From Methylocystis echinoides (GTDB lineage: Bacteria > Pseudomonadota > Alphaproteobacteria > Rhizobiales > Beijerinckiaceae): DNA of 64,000 nucleotides. Location: contig NZ_BSEC01000003.1 of the NCBI RefSeq assembly GCF_027923385.1, forward strand, positions 139,326-203,325, written 5' to 3'. The position numbers and the translations under genes were made by a program. Below, piece after piece: positions 18,609 through 27,224 of the stretch (positions within the stretch are counted from its first letter, which is position 1; each line of letters opens with the position of its first letter). Below the pieces are notes generated by a model, which was not told the DNA's origin, ran no database searches, and worked only from the letters and a program-made list of their open reading frames with translations.

Positions 18609-19053
18609 GCTCCCTCTCCTTGCTCGAGTTGGCATCGTACTTCACTGTGAGTGCTTTGCGAGCGTGGCCTACGTTTCGAAGAGGTTTTTCATGCCATTGA
18701 GACCCTGAATGCGGTTCCTTCCTCGGCGCAGTGGCGAGCTTTGACGCAGCTGCCTGAACCCGAATTTGAGGCCAAACCTCCTGCCCACTCTGTTGTCGCT
18801 TCGGGCGCCCGCCCCATTTAAGTGCGACGATTTACGCTGTGATCGATCATAAGCCCGGGACCGAGCGATGCGAACAATCACCGATAGATATGGACCGGTA
18901 GTGGTCTGGATGTGCCTCGTAGCGCTTGCCGCTGCGAAACACCTATAACATTGCTAACCGCTATTGGAGAGGTTGGCCCCAACTTCCTGCGTCATTGACA
19001 TATTGATCGTAGGACGATATTTGGTGCCCGCAAGGGATATCGGGCGCAAGGCG
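18609..19053. other. Intergenic stretch, nothing recognised
   Basis: About 440 bp between the small ORF and the next plus-strand gene. No convincing ORF, repeat or terminator was seen. Confidence 0.45.
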
Positions 19054-19581
19054 ATGACGGTTTACATCTTCAGGAATTGCGGAATAACCTCGGAGTCGCT
19101 TCAACAATCGCTGGCGGAGGTTTTTTCCGGGTCGCGGAACGATTTCACCGTATGGAACTTTTCAACCTATTACGGCACGAAGAGTCCTGACAACAAGCTG
19201 ACCAGTAAGGAAGCGCTCAGCATATTTTGCCCTCACATTTTTGTCGGCGCCGCCCCCATTTTTGTGAAGCCGCAAAGAAGAACGATCTTCGAAAACAAGA
19301 TAGAGGGGATTGAGGGTTTTGCTGGCCTACTCCGCGGGAAACCTGCTCGGGAGCATATCCTAAGACTGGTGAGAATTGTCAGGCGAAAGAGGGAAAAGCT
19401 TAAAGCCAACAAGAACATCCTGGAGCTGAGCATTTACGATTGCATCGCGGACGACGGAGAATCTTTTGATCGCTATCGAGAAGAAGTTGACTTCTGCGAT
19501 AGGTTCATCGAGCAGCATGTGATATTCGCTGCGGCGCGAACAGGGAGGCTCTGTTCGCCGCATTCGGCGATGGCGGGATGA
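19054..19581 (+). CDS. Hypothetical protein, unknown family
   Basis: 175 residues from the ATG at 19054 (MTVYIFRNCGITSESLQQSL), with a weak CAAGG upstream; the frame is open 30 codons further 5'. The opening resembles the first beta strand of a nucleotide- or sugar-phosphate-binding fold, and a basic helix (VRIVRRKREKLKANKN) lies near residues 105-125. No membrane segment or signal peptide. Convergent with otsA (61 bp between stops). I cannot assign a function. Confidence 0.5.
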   Translation: MTVYIFRNCGITSESLQQSLAEVFSGSRNDFTVWNFSTYYGTKSPDNKLTSKEALSIFCPHIFVGAAPIFVKPQRRTIFENKIEGIEGFAGLLRGKPAREHILRLVRIVRRKREKLKANKNILELSIYDCIADDGESFDRYREEVDFCDRFIEQHVIFAAARTGRLCSPHSAMAG

Positions 19582-19642
19582 CAGGAACCCACCGATCTGA
19601 TCGTGGACCACCCGTCATCAGATCCCCCGAGTTCGCTTACTT

Positions 19643-21979
19643 CTAGCGGAGAGGCTCAGTAAAGAGCTTTTCAAAGTCAAACGACGCTCCGTCTCTCTGG
19701 GTCGACGGGTCTTCGGTCATGATGCGCTCTCGCTTCCGGAGCCGAGCAGCATGGATAAGCATCTGGGCGGCCCATCCATACACGTTATGTTGACGAACGA
19801 GCTCCCTCATCAGCCGCATTCGCTCGCGCTGCTCAGATTCAGACATGTGCAGCGCGCGATCGATCGCTGTCGCCATGCTGGTCGTGTCGTAGGGATTCAC
19901 GATCAGCGCTTCGGACAATTCGCGCGAGGCGCCCGCGAAACTCGAAAGAATCAAAACGCCCAGCTCGTCGTCGCGCGCGGCGACGAATTCCTTGGCGACG
20001 AGATTCATCCCGTCATGGAGGCTTGACACCACACATATATCGGCTGCACGGAACAATTCATATACTTCATCCTGCTCATGATGACGAACGACGAGATGAA
20101 TTGGCTTCCAATCGCGCACCCCGTGGCGTTTGTTGATTTCATCGGCAAGCCGGGCAGCTTCGTTTTGCAAGCTGCTATAGGTCGAGAGCTTGCTGCGCGT
20201 TGGGGCGGCGGCCTGAATGAAAGCAAACCTCTCGCGCCATCCGGGATGCAGGCTCAAGAGTGAATCCACCGCCCTCATGCGATCGAGGATTCCCTTCGTA
20301 TAGTCGAACCGCTCGATGCCGACGCCTATCCGGGCATCGGATGAAAGCCCCAGCCGTTCGCGTACTCTGCGGCGACACTCATCGATCGGGGGTTGCGTGG
20401 CGAGGGGGCTCGGGGGCCATTCGATCGAGATAGGATAGGGGCGGATCAGCGTTTCTCGCCCGCCGAGAGTGATCGAACCGCTCTCCCGATCGATCCGGCT
20501 CTCGAGGAAGCGGTCGGCGGCGTCGATGAAGTTGTTGCAATGAAACTGGGTGTGAAAGCCGAGAATAGTACTCCCCAGAAGCCCCTCGATGATCTCATTG
20601 CGCCAGGGACATATTCCAAAGGTTTCGGAATTGGGCCATGGAATATGCCAGAAAGTGATGATGGTCGCCTTTGGCAAGCGGTTGCGAATCATTCGCGGCA
20701 ACAGTGCGAAGTGGTAATCCTGAACGAGCACGACGGGGTCGTCGCACGTCGCCTCCTCGACGACAATTTCAGCAAATTTTGCGTTCACCGCGAAATATTC
20801 CCCCCAGTCCGCTTCGCGAAAGCTGGGGCGCACGAAGGCGATGTGGCAGAGTGGCCAGAGGCCTTCATTTGAAAAGCCGTAGTAATAGCCATCCTGTTCC
20901 TCATCGCTGAGCCAGACGCGCCTGAGCGTATAATCCGGCTGCGCGGGCGGGACGGCGATTCGATCCCTGGAGTCGACCGTCTCTCGATCGGCCGAGCCGC
21001 TGCCGTGGGCGATCCAGACGCCGCCGCAGGCCCGCATGACGGGTTCCAGGGCGGCGACGAGTCCGCTGGCCGGAATCTGAAGCGTTGCTTTTCCCTCGAC
21101 AAGATTGTGAATGTAGGGCTCGCGGTTTGAAACGATCATGACCTGCGCGCCCGGCAGTTCCTCGCGAAGCAATTGATGCAGGGTCGCGGGCGACCACTCG
21201 ACATAAATGCCTTCGGTGAATTTGCGTTCGACGCGGAGCGTGTTGAGTAACTTCTCGAAGTCGCGATCACTCGGGAAAGCGGTTCGTGGCGGGGTCGCGC
21301 CAGTCCCTCTTGCGCCGGCGATGGCGCTATAAATGGCTCGCGCCCAGCCCCGCATCAGCGTCAGCACGACCCCGACGGCCAGCAACCCGAGCCCGAGGGA
21401 AGCGCCGGTAAGAGCGAGGATAGTGTAAAACTTCGCTTTTCCCGAGCGTTCATCGATAAACGAAAGATCGTGGACAACGAGAAGGTGCCCGCTTTTTGTG
21501 CCGGAACTCAGCGCCACAGAGGCCACCTGGGCGCGCGTTCCCGCTACAGAGCTGACGTCGAACGTGGTTGTTCCCTGACGAATCGTCTCACAGGAGACGT
21601 CCTTCGGCATCAGCGAGGTTGCATAAAGCAGCCGTCCCGTCTCCGAACAATAGCCGAGCGCAAGCAGCCTCTCATCCTCCGCAATCCGTTCCAGATAGGG
21701 GGTCAGATCATTGTCGGGGCCAAGCTGGCTCGATTGGAGTCGATCACGAACCGAACGGAAAATCAGACGCGATCTTATGTCGAGATCCTGCCGCAGCCAT
21801 CCCTCGACGATAAGAGAAGAAAGCGGGGCCAGGGCGGCGGCGAAGATGATCGTCGCTAGCGCGATGATCCCCAACACTCGGGCTGCGGGATGCCTCGCGA
21901 CTCTTGCGACCACGGATCGGATTTCAGACCGGTCGCCCCAGATTGACCGACCTTCACCGTTGAAGTGGAGCTTTTTCAT
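19643..21979 (-). CDS. otsA: Membrane-anchored trehalose-6-phosphate synthase
   Basis: 778 residues from the ATG at 21979, which has GGGAGGAAG upstream and overlaps the GH15 stop (ATGA). It makes trehalose 6-phosphate from UDP-glucose and glucose 6-phosphate. The C-terminal GT20 domain (about 280-755) has [53 protein letters not shown] [15 protein letters not shown], and [15 protein letters not shown]. The N-terminal 250 residues are unusual for OtsA: a transmembrane helix (about 32-55), a likely periplasmic domain with two Cys, and a second helix (about 190-215), a layout like a sensor module. This would place the enzyme at the membrane and could tie activity to an envelope signal (inference). 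Confidence 0.92.
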   Translation of the reverse strand: MKKLHFNGEGRSIWGDRSEIRSVVARVARHPAARVLGIIALATIIFAAALAPLSSLIVEGWLRQDLDIRSRLIFRSVRDRLQSSQLGPDNDLTPYLERIAEDERLLALGYCSETGRLLYATSLMPKDVSCETIRQGTTTFDVSSVAGTRAQVASVALSSGTKSGHLLVVHDLSFIDERSGKAKFYTILALTGASLGLGLLAVGVVLTLMRGWARAIYSAIAGARGTGATPPRTAFPSDRDFEKLLNTLRVERKFTEGIYVEWSPATLHQLLREELPGAQVMIVSNREPYIHNLVEGKATLQIPASGLVAALEPVMRACGGVWIAHGSGSADRETVDSRDRIAVPPAQPDYTLRRVWLSDEEQDGYYYGFSNEGLWPLCHIAFVRPSFREADWGEYFAVNAKFAEIVVEEATCDDPVVLVQDYHFALLPRMIRNRLPKATIITFWHIPWPNSETFGICPWRNEIIEGLLGSTILGFHTQFHCNNFIDAADRFLESRIDRESGSITLGGRETLIRPYPISIEWPPSPLATQPPIDECRRRVRERLGLSSDARIGVGIERFDYTKGILDRMRAVDSLLSLHPGWRERFAFIQAAAPTRSKLSTYSSLQNEAARLADEINKRHGVRDWKPIHLVVRHHEQDEVYELFRAADICVVSSLHDGMNLVAKEFVAARDDELGVLILSSFAGASRELSEALIVNPYDTTSMATAIDRALHMSESEQRERMRLMRELVRQHNVYGWAAQMLIHAARLRKRERIMTEDPSTQRDGASFDFEKLFTEPLR

Positions 21980-23766
21980 CTGGCTTCCTCCCAGCCTTTT
22001 GAAAGCCGCATGGCGGAGATGATGAGGCCGGCCATCGAATAGGTCTGGGGGAAATTGCCCCATAATTCGCCGGTGACGGGGTCCAGGTCCTCGGACAGGA
22101 GGCCGACGTGATTGACCTTGGCGAGCAGGTCCTCGAACAGGCTGCGAGCCTGATCAGCGCGGCCAACCGCTGCGAGGGCGTCGACGTACCAGAAGGTGCA
22201 AACAGTGAAGGCGGCCGAGGGCAATCCGTAGTCGTCCGCCGAGGCGTATCTCATCAGATAACCCTCTCGTAAAAGCGCGTGGCCGACGGCGTCGACTGTC
22301 GATATGAATCGCGGATCTGCAGCCGATACGATGCCGAGCTCATGCAGTAGCAACACGCTCGCATCGACGTCCTGTCCATCCAGGGAGCCTGCAAAACAAC
22401 CGAGCTTGTCGTTCCATGCCCGTGACAGAATGATTTCGCGCAAATCTTTAGCCGCTTCCCGCCAATCGGCGGCGCTTTCGTGCAACCCCAGCTTGATCGC
22501 AATCCGGGCAAGACGATCGCACGCGACCCAACACATGGCCGCCGAATGGGTATGAATGCGCTGGCGACCCCGGTATTCCCAAATCCCTGCGTCTGGCGTG
22601 AGAGCGCAGCCCAATGCGCTCGTTCCGAGTGGCTCTAGTCTGCGAAAGAGCGCTTCGTCGCCCTTCTTCGGCAGTCTTTCATCAAAGAACATCTGGGAGG
22701 CGGCAAGTATGACGCTGCCGTAAACGTCATGCTGTGTTTGCGCATGAGCGGCATTTCCCACGCGCACCGGGTTATGCCCGCGAAATCCTCTGAACGCCGA
22801 GGCTTCGAACTCGTCGATCACCTGTTCTGGCGTGATCGAGTAAACCGGCTTTAGCGCAGGCTTCCGCTCGAGCGAAATCACATTTGTGACGTAGTCGATG
22901 AAACGCTCCATGGTCGTGGTCGCGCCGACCCGGTTGAGCGCCTGGACGGTATGGAAGGAGTCCCTGATCCAGCAATAGCGATAGTCCCAGTTCCGAGACG
23001 TGCCGAAGGATTCGGGTATCGACGTTGTCAGGGCGGCGACAATACCGCCGGTGTCCTCATAGGCGCAAAGCTGGAGCGTGATCGCGGCGCGAATAACCTG
23101 TTCCTGCCATTCGAAGGGCACATTCAGGGTCCGCACCCAGTTCAGCCAGTAGTCCTCTGTATAATCCTGGAACTCTCGGCCGACGTGCGGGATCGAGTCG
23201 GCCAGAGCTTCGTCCGCATGAAGGATCAGGGTGATCGGGCGAGAGAGGATAAAGCCGGCCTCGTGTGCGATGTACGTGGCAGGCGCATCGGAAGTAAGTC
23301 GAACAGCGCCGAAAGCGGTTGCATAGCGAACGTGGTTGCTTCCCGGAACGGGCTCAGCGACGCTTTCACCGTAATTCATGCGCGGACGGCAACGCACGCG
23401 AATTCGACACAGGCCTTCAAGCGGTTCAATCCGACGAACGATCATCGGCGGTCGAAACACACGATGATAGCGCCGGAACCGTGGCGCAAAGTCGGTAATC
23501 TGGAGGGAGGCCCCCGATCGGGCGCGCAGGACCGTGCGCACAATTGCTGTATTGCGGAGGTAGCGCTGCTCTGTCTCGGTCGCTTCGTCGAGCTCGATGG
23601 AAAAAAAGCCGCTGTCGGGGGCGTCGCCATCCGTCAATGCACAGAAAATGGGGTCGCCGTCGATGCGCGGCCAGCAACTCCAAACAATGCTGGCGTTGCG
23701 GTCGATCAAAGCCGCTATTGCGCCGTTGCCGACCGCGGCAAGGTGAAGCGACGGTCTCTCAATCAT
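21976..23766 (-). CDS. Glycoside hydrolase family 15 protein (glucoamylase/trehalase-like)
   Basis: 596 residues from the ATG at 23766 (MIERPSLHLAAVGNGAIAAL), overlapping the otsB end by 8 bp; a longer in-frame start would overlap further. It has an N-terminal beta-sandwich (to about 220) and a GH15 (alpha/alpha)6 barrel with SRNWDYRYCWIRDSF, EDTGGIVAAL, IWEYRGRQRIHTHSAAMCWV and SEDLDPVTGELWGNFPQTYS, the last holding a candidate catalytic acid. Family members include glucoamylases and bacterial trehalases. Between otsB and otsA, roles in trehalose breakdown or glucan trimming are both plausible. No signal peptide, so cytoplasmic. Confidence 0.9.
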   Translation of the reverse strand: MIERPSLHLAAVGNGAIAALIDRNASIVWSCWPRIDGDPIFCALTDGDAPDSGFFSIELDEATETEQRYLRNTAIVRTVLRARSGASLQITDFAPRFRRYHRVFRPPMIVRRIEPLEGLCRIRVRCRPRMNYGESVAEPVPGSNHVRYATAFGAVRLTSDAPATYIAHEAGFILSRPITLILHADEALADSIPHVGREFQDYTEDYWLNWVRTLNVPFEWQEQVIRAAITLQLCAYEDTGGIVAALTTSIPESFGTSRNWDYRYCWIRDSFHTVQALNRVGATTTMERFIDYVTNVISLERKPALKPVYSITPEQVIDEFEASAFRGFRGHNPVRVGNAAHAQTQHDVYGSVILAASQMFFDERLPKKGDEALFRRLEPLGTSALGCALTPDAGIWEYRGRQRIHTHSAAMCWVACDRLARIAIKLGLHESAADWREAAKDLREIILSRAWNDKLGCFAGSLDGQDVDASVLLLHELGIVSAADPRFISTVDAVGHALLREGYLMRYASADDYGLPSAAFTVCTFWYVDALAAVGRADQARSLFEDLLAKVNHVGLLSEDLDPVTGELWGNFPQTYSMAGLIISAMRLSKGWEEAR

Positions 23767-24532
23767 GCGCGCCAAACCTGGCCGCGAACGCCGCAAGCCA
23801 CGACCTTACCTCCAACGGGCTCTCGAAGTCTGCGCTTTCCTGGGAGAAATGCTCTCCCGCCACAGTGAAGGCCAGGCCGCCGCGTCGTTCGGCGGTTTCG
23901 AATGCCGTCTCATCGGAAAGGTCGTCCCCGATTACGATCGGTCGTCGCCCGAAGAACAGCGGAAGCTCGAGCAGCGCGTCAATCGCGCCTCCCTTTGAGA
24001 CATGAGAAGGCAGGACTTCGTAGACCATCCGCCCGGGACGAATGATGAATCCGCTCGCCCGGTCTGTCACGACGCGGCGCAACTCCTCTTCAATCTCGCG
24101 GGCAGCAGCTGGGTTCGACCGAAAATGGACCGCTAATGAGCTTCGTTTGATCTCAACTCTGACGCCGTCGACCTTGTTGCTGAGCGCCGATACGGCTTCG
24201 ACCGCGGCTGGAGGAAGCGGTAGAGCCGTGGAGATGATTTGCTCGTGTCGCAGGCGCAGCTCGGCCCCGTGGACTCCGGCTGTAATCGGCCGCAGCGGAG
24301 CTAGAAAACCGTCTATCGCTTCGATCGATCGGCCCGTCACAATCGCCAGCGCGCCACCGAGAGCGGCATCGAGGCGCCCGAGCAGCGTCGGTAGCTCTCC
24401 GGGAACATGAATGGACTCTGGCGAAGGCGCAATGTCGACGAGTGTGCCGTCGAAATCGAGAAACACGGCCCAGCCGGCGTTCGACTTCTGAAATTTGGAC
24501 TGCTTCGTCAGTCGTCCCTCCATCGGGCGCAT
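23759..24532 (-). CDS. otsB: Trehalose-6-phosphate phosphatase
   Basis: 257 residues of a HAD-superfamily phosphatase that releases trehalose from trehalose 6-phosphate. Motif I is FLDFDGTLVDIAPSP (nucleophile Asp near residue 26), followed by IVTGRS (motif II), HGAELRL, and PIVIGDDLSDETAF (motif IV acidic pair). First gene of the otsB-GH15-otsA operon; the next gene overlaps its end. Two start codons three codons apart are possible (24532 or 24523), both close to Gly-rich upstream sequence. Function is well supported by motifs and by otsA in the same operon. Confidence 0.93.
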   Translation of the reverse strand: MRPMEGRLTKQSKFQKSNAGWAVFLDFDGTLVDIAPSPESIHVPGELPTLLGRLDAALGGALAIVTGRSIEAIDGFLAPLRPITAGVHGAELRLRHEQIISTALPLPPAAVEAVSALSNKVDGVRVEIKRSSLAVHFRSNPAAAREIEEELRRVVTDRASGFIIRPGRMVYEVLPSHVSKGGAIDALLELPLFFGRRPIVIGDDLSDETAFETAERRGGLAFTVAGEHFSQESADFESPLEVRSWLAAFAARFGAHD

Positions 24533-24616
24533 CCTCGCCGCTGGTCAGCGTTCGGATCTATTCGTGCTGCAAGCGGTTGCGGCTGGATCACGAGTGTCTT
24601 CGACGGGCGACCTGAT

Positions 24617-25210
24617 TCAACGGATTTCTCCGGCTCCGGTCGCTTCCCTTCCATGCGCACGGTTCGAGTCAGCCCGTTCAACGATCGCCTCTATCGTCAA
24701 CTCTCCAGCTTTCTCGAAAAGAAGCGTAATTTTCTCGCGATCCGCCAGGATCGCGCCGCTGACGTCCTGGAATATAACCAAAGGACGTCGAGGCTCGATC
24801 AAAACCGCGGCATGCGGGGGGATCAGGATGCCTTTCGGGGGCACGAGCTGCGTCGACAGGATGCGCAAAACCGCCTTTCCCAGGCGATGTGACGTGACGC
24901 TGACGAGCGTGTCGGACGTATCGCCGTTGTTATGAATGGTCATTGAAAGCGGAGCGCGAGTCTCGTCTTCTCGGGGCGCCGCCAGGCGGGGATTTCCGAC
25001 CTCGAGGCGCCCAATCACAAAATCATGGGCGGATCCCGGTTGCGGCGCCCATTCCATGAAGATGCACGCCACACCCAGGACGATCCAGTTCAGCCGGGTG
25101 AGGCCCCGCCGACGTGAAGGGCGCAGAAGGGTATCCCGGCAAAGCCGTTTTAGCGGAAGTGAAGCGCGCTCAGGACTTTCCGGCCGGTGCAATATGGGGC
25201 CCTCCTGCAT
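24617..25210 (-). CDS. PCu(A)C-fold (DUF461) periplasmic protein lacking the usual copper ligands
   Basis: Up to 197 residues with an internal signal-like stretch (LNWIVLGVACIFMEW, then GSAHDF). The mature part follows the PCu(A)C copper-chaperone layout: PLSMTIHNNGDTSDTLVSVT, a central strand region, VPPKGILIPPHAAVLIEPRR and LLFEKAGELTIEAIVE. However, the His and Met ligands of typical PCu(A)C proteins are not at their expected places (AVLRI where a strand-end His is usual, and no MxxM/HxM). It may bind another ligand or be a scaffold. Start uncertain; the ATG at 25210 has no clear ribosome-binding site. It lies 84 bp upstream of otsB on the same strand. Confidence 0.7.
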   Translation of the reverse strand: MQEGPILHRPESPERASLPLKRLCRDTLLRPSRRRGLTRLNWIVLGVACIFMEWAPQPGSAHDFVIGRLEVGNPRLAAPREDETRAPLSMTIHNNGDTSDTLVSVTSHRLGKAVLRILSTQLVPPKGILIPPHAAVLIEPRRPLVIFQDVSGAILADREKITLLFEKAGELTIEAIVERADSNRAHGREATGAGEIR

Positions 25211-25432
25211 ACTGTTTTGCCCGCGGCAAAGTTAACTCGGTCCTCAGGTTAGATCGCACTACGAGTAAAGATATATCGCTGAACGAGCGAAAGCAAGGCT
25301 TGTTCGGGCCGGGAGGCCGCGCGGGCGACACGTCAGAGAGGGGCAAAACCCATTGACCCAATTGAACCACCAGCGCATTGTGCTTAAAGCATGCGGCCAG
25401 GAAAATAGACCTGGTCCGCGAGAGGGGGAGTC

Positions 25433-25888
25433 GTGAGCACTACAACAGTAATCATTGAGCAAGCAGACAGGCTGAACCCTCAACCAACAGATCAAGAACT
25501 GGAGGCTCTTGCGAATTTTCGCTCTGCGCTGCGGAAATTTTTGGCTTTCAGCGAGGCGGCTGCGGCTGATGAAGGCGTCACCATGCAATGGTATCAGGCG
25601 CTTCTGGTCATTAAGACATTTCGGGGGGACGGTCACATCAGTATAGGTGAGCTTGCCGATCAGTTGATGATACGCGACCATAGCGCTGCGGAGCTCGTGT
25701 CTCGCCTTGACCAGGCAAAGCTTGTGAAGCGAAAGACCGACCCTTCGGATCGGCGACGGTCACTAGTTATTATGACCTCTTCGGGGGGGCGCTGCCTGGA
25801 TCGGCTCGCGCTACTACATCTGCGGGAATTGCGGAAGATCAAGGGAGCATTTACGAGCTTGTTTCAAAGTGGCGGGGAGGAGTTCTGA
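25433..25888 (+). CDS. MarR-family transcriptional regulator
   Basis: 151 residues starting at GTG 25433, directly after GAGAGGGGGAG. The MarR winged helix is clear: MQWYQALLVIKTFRGDGHIS, ISIGELADQLMIRDHSAAELV (recognition helix) and DQAKLVKRKTDPSDRRRSLV (wing with the DxRxxR signature). These proteins are usually dimeric repressors released by a small ligand. It converges with the outer-membrane factor of the metal-efflux operon (34 bp between stops), so it may control that operon or a palindromic site at 31626-31644; this is inference. Confidence 0.9.
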   Translation: MSTTTVIIEQADRLNPQPTDQELEALANFRSALRKFLAFSEAAAADEGVTMQWYQALLVIKTFRGDGHISIGELADQLMIRDHSAAELVSRLDQAKLVKRKTDPSDRRRSLVIMTSSGGRCLDRLALLHLRELRKIKGAFTSLFQSGGEEF

Positions 25889-25922
25889 CGAAGTCCCCGG
25901 CGCGTCGGATAGAAGCTTTTAT

Positions 25923-27224
25923 TCAGGGCGCGTAACCCTGCGCCTGATTGATTCGCGAGATCGCCACGCCGACTGCAACCGCCGCCGCAGCTTTCGCACG
26001 CTGCGCTTCGAGCTCCAGTTGCCGAATGCGGTAGAAGTCCAGCCCGCCAATTTCGCCGAGCGCAAAGGATTTACGCGCCAATTCGAATTGCGCGTTGGCA
26101 ACGGCGAGGCGCTTGTTCGCAATTGAAGAGGCGCGCTTGGCCGCTGCCAGATTAGCTTGCGCCGCTTTGATCTCAGCGAGCACCACGCGCTTTGCCTTTT
26201 CATAGTCTGCAGCGGCGCGAGTCGTTTCGGCGCGCGCCTCCGCTCGTCGCGGCCCCTGGCGGCCATCCGTCGGCAAGGGAATACGAAGGCGTAGGCCGAC
26301 CGTCGTGGCGTTCGTCAACTGGTCGGTGATCGGCTGCGACATGTCGGTCGAATATTGCCGATTGTGCTCCTGCCGGCCAAAGACGGCGACGTCGGGACTG
26401 TCGATCGGCGTCGCCTCGACGAGCTGAAGCTGCGCTTCAGCGCGCCGCAACGCGGCGATCGGCGTGCGCAAGGCCGGATGATCATCTATCGGGAAGGCGG
26501 GCTTCAGGGTTTCGAGGGTGCCGTCGGGCGGCGCGCCGCCGGTGAGCGCTTCATAGTTCACGCGCGCCACCTTCACCGTGCCTTCCGCCTGAGCGAGCTC
26601 CGTTTCAGCGGCGAGCAATTCGTTTCTAGCGAGCAGCGCGTCGGCCTGGGCGGCGTCGCCGAGCTCGACGCGCCGCGTCATATCGGCGCCGATCTCGCGC
26701 GCCGTGGCGACGCGGTTACGCGCCACGCTCGCCTCGCGCGCCGCGCGCTGGGCGTTCCACCAGGCGTCGCGCAAGAGGCCCGCGACCTCGAGGCGCCTGA
26801 GCGCAATGCGCTCCTCTACTTCGAGGGCGCCGGTGGCGACGGTCGTCTCCATGGCGTCACGCTGACCAGGAAGCCACAGCGGCAGGCCCGCCTCGACCTC
26901 CGTTTCATTGTAGTTGCGCAAGTTTCCGGCGACCGCGTTGCGCTGCGAGCCGCCGACATAGGGCGAGCCCGGCGAGATTGAGCGCGTTGTAGCGAAGCGT
27001 GAGGTCACGGCGCCGAATTGCGCGGCGAGGCCCTGGGACTGCGCGTCGATCGCGATCGCCATGTCGAGGTGGCGCACAAGAACGTGGCCGAGCGGCGGTT
27101 TCCTCCTTTTCTCGATCGGCTGGTCGCCCTTTAAGGTCACCTGGCCGGAGGTCTTCGGCGCGGCGATGGCGTCAGCCGTTAATGCGCAAAGGGACAGCGC
27201 GACAATCGTCGCCATTTGTCTCAC
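25923..27224 (-). CDS. TolC/CzcC-family outer-membrane efflux protein
   Basis: 433 residues from GTG 27224 (GAGG seven bases upstream); an ATG at 27215 is the alternative. The signal peptide ends near ADAIAA. The mature protein has the repeated long helices of outer-membrane factors with Ala/Arg/Glu-rich heptads, for example LLARNELLAAETELAQAEGT and KSFALGEIGGLDFYRIRQLE. It forms the outer-membrane channel for the RND pump encoded immediately upstream; the two genes overlap by 4 bp. A much longer in-frame extension over the RND gene was rejected. Confidence 0.9.
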   Translation of the reverse strand: MRQMATIVALSLCALTADAIAAPKTSGQVTLKGDQPIEKRRKPPLGHVLVRHLDMAIAIDAQSQGLAAQFGAVTSRFATTRSISPGSPYVGGSQRNAVAGNLRNYNETEVEAGLPLWLPGQRDAMETTVATGALEVEERIALRRLEVAGLLRDAWWNAQRAAREASVARNRVATAREIGADMTRRVELGDAAQADALLARNELLAAETELAQAEGTVKVARVNYEALTGGAPPDGTLETLKPAFPIDDHPALRTPIAALRRAEAQLQLVEATPIDSPDVAVFGRQEHNRQYSTDMSQPITDQLTNATTVGLRLRIPLPTDGRQGPRRAEARAETTRAAADYEKAKRVVLAEIKAAQANLAAAKRASSIANKRLAVANAQFELARKSFALGEIGGLDFYRIRQLELEAQRAKAAAAVAVGVAISRINQAQGYAP

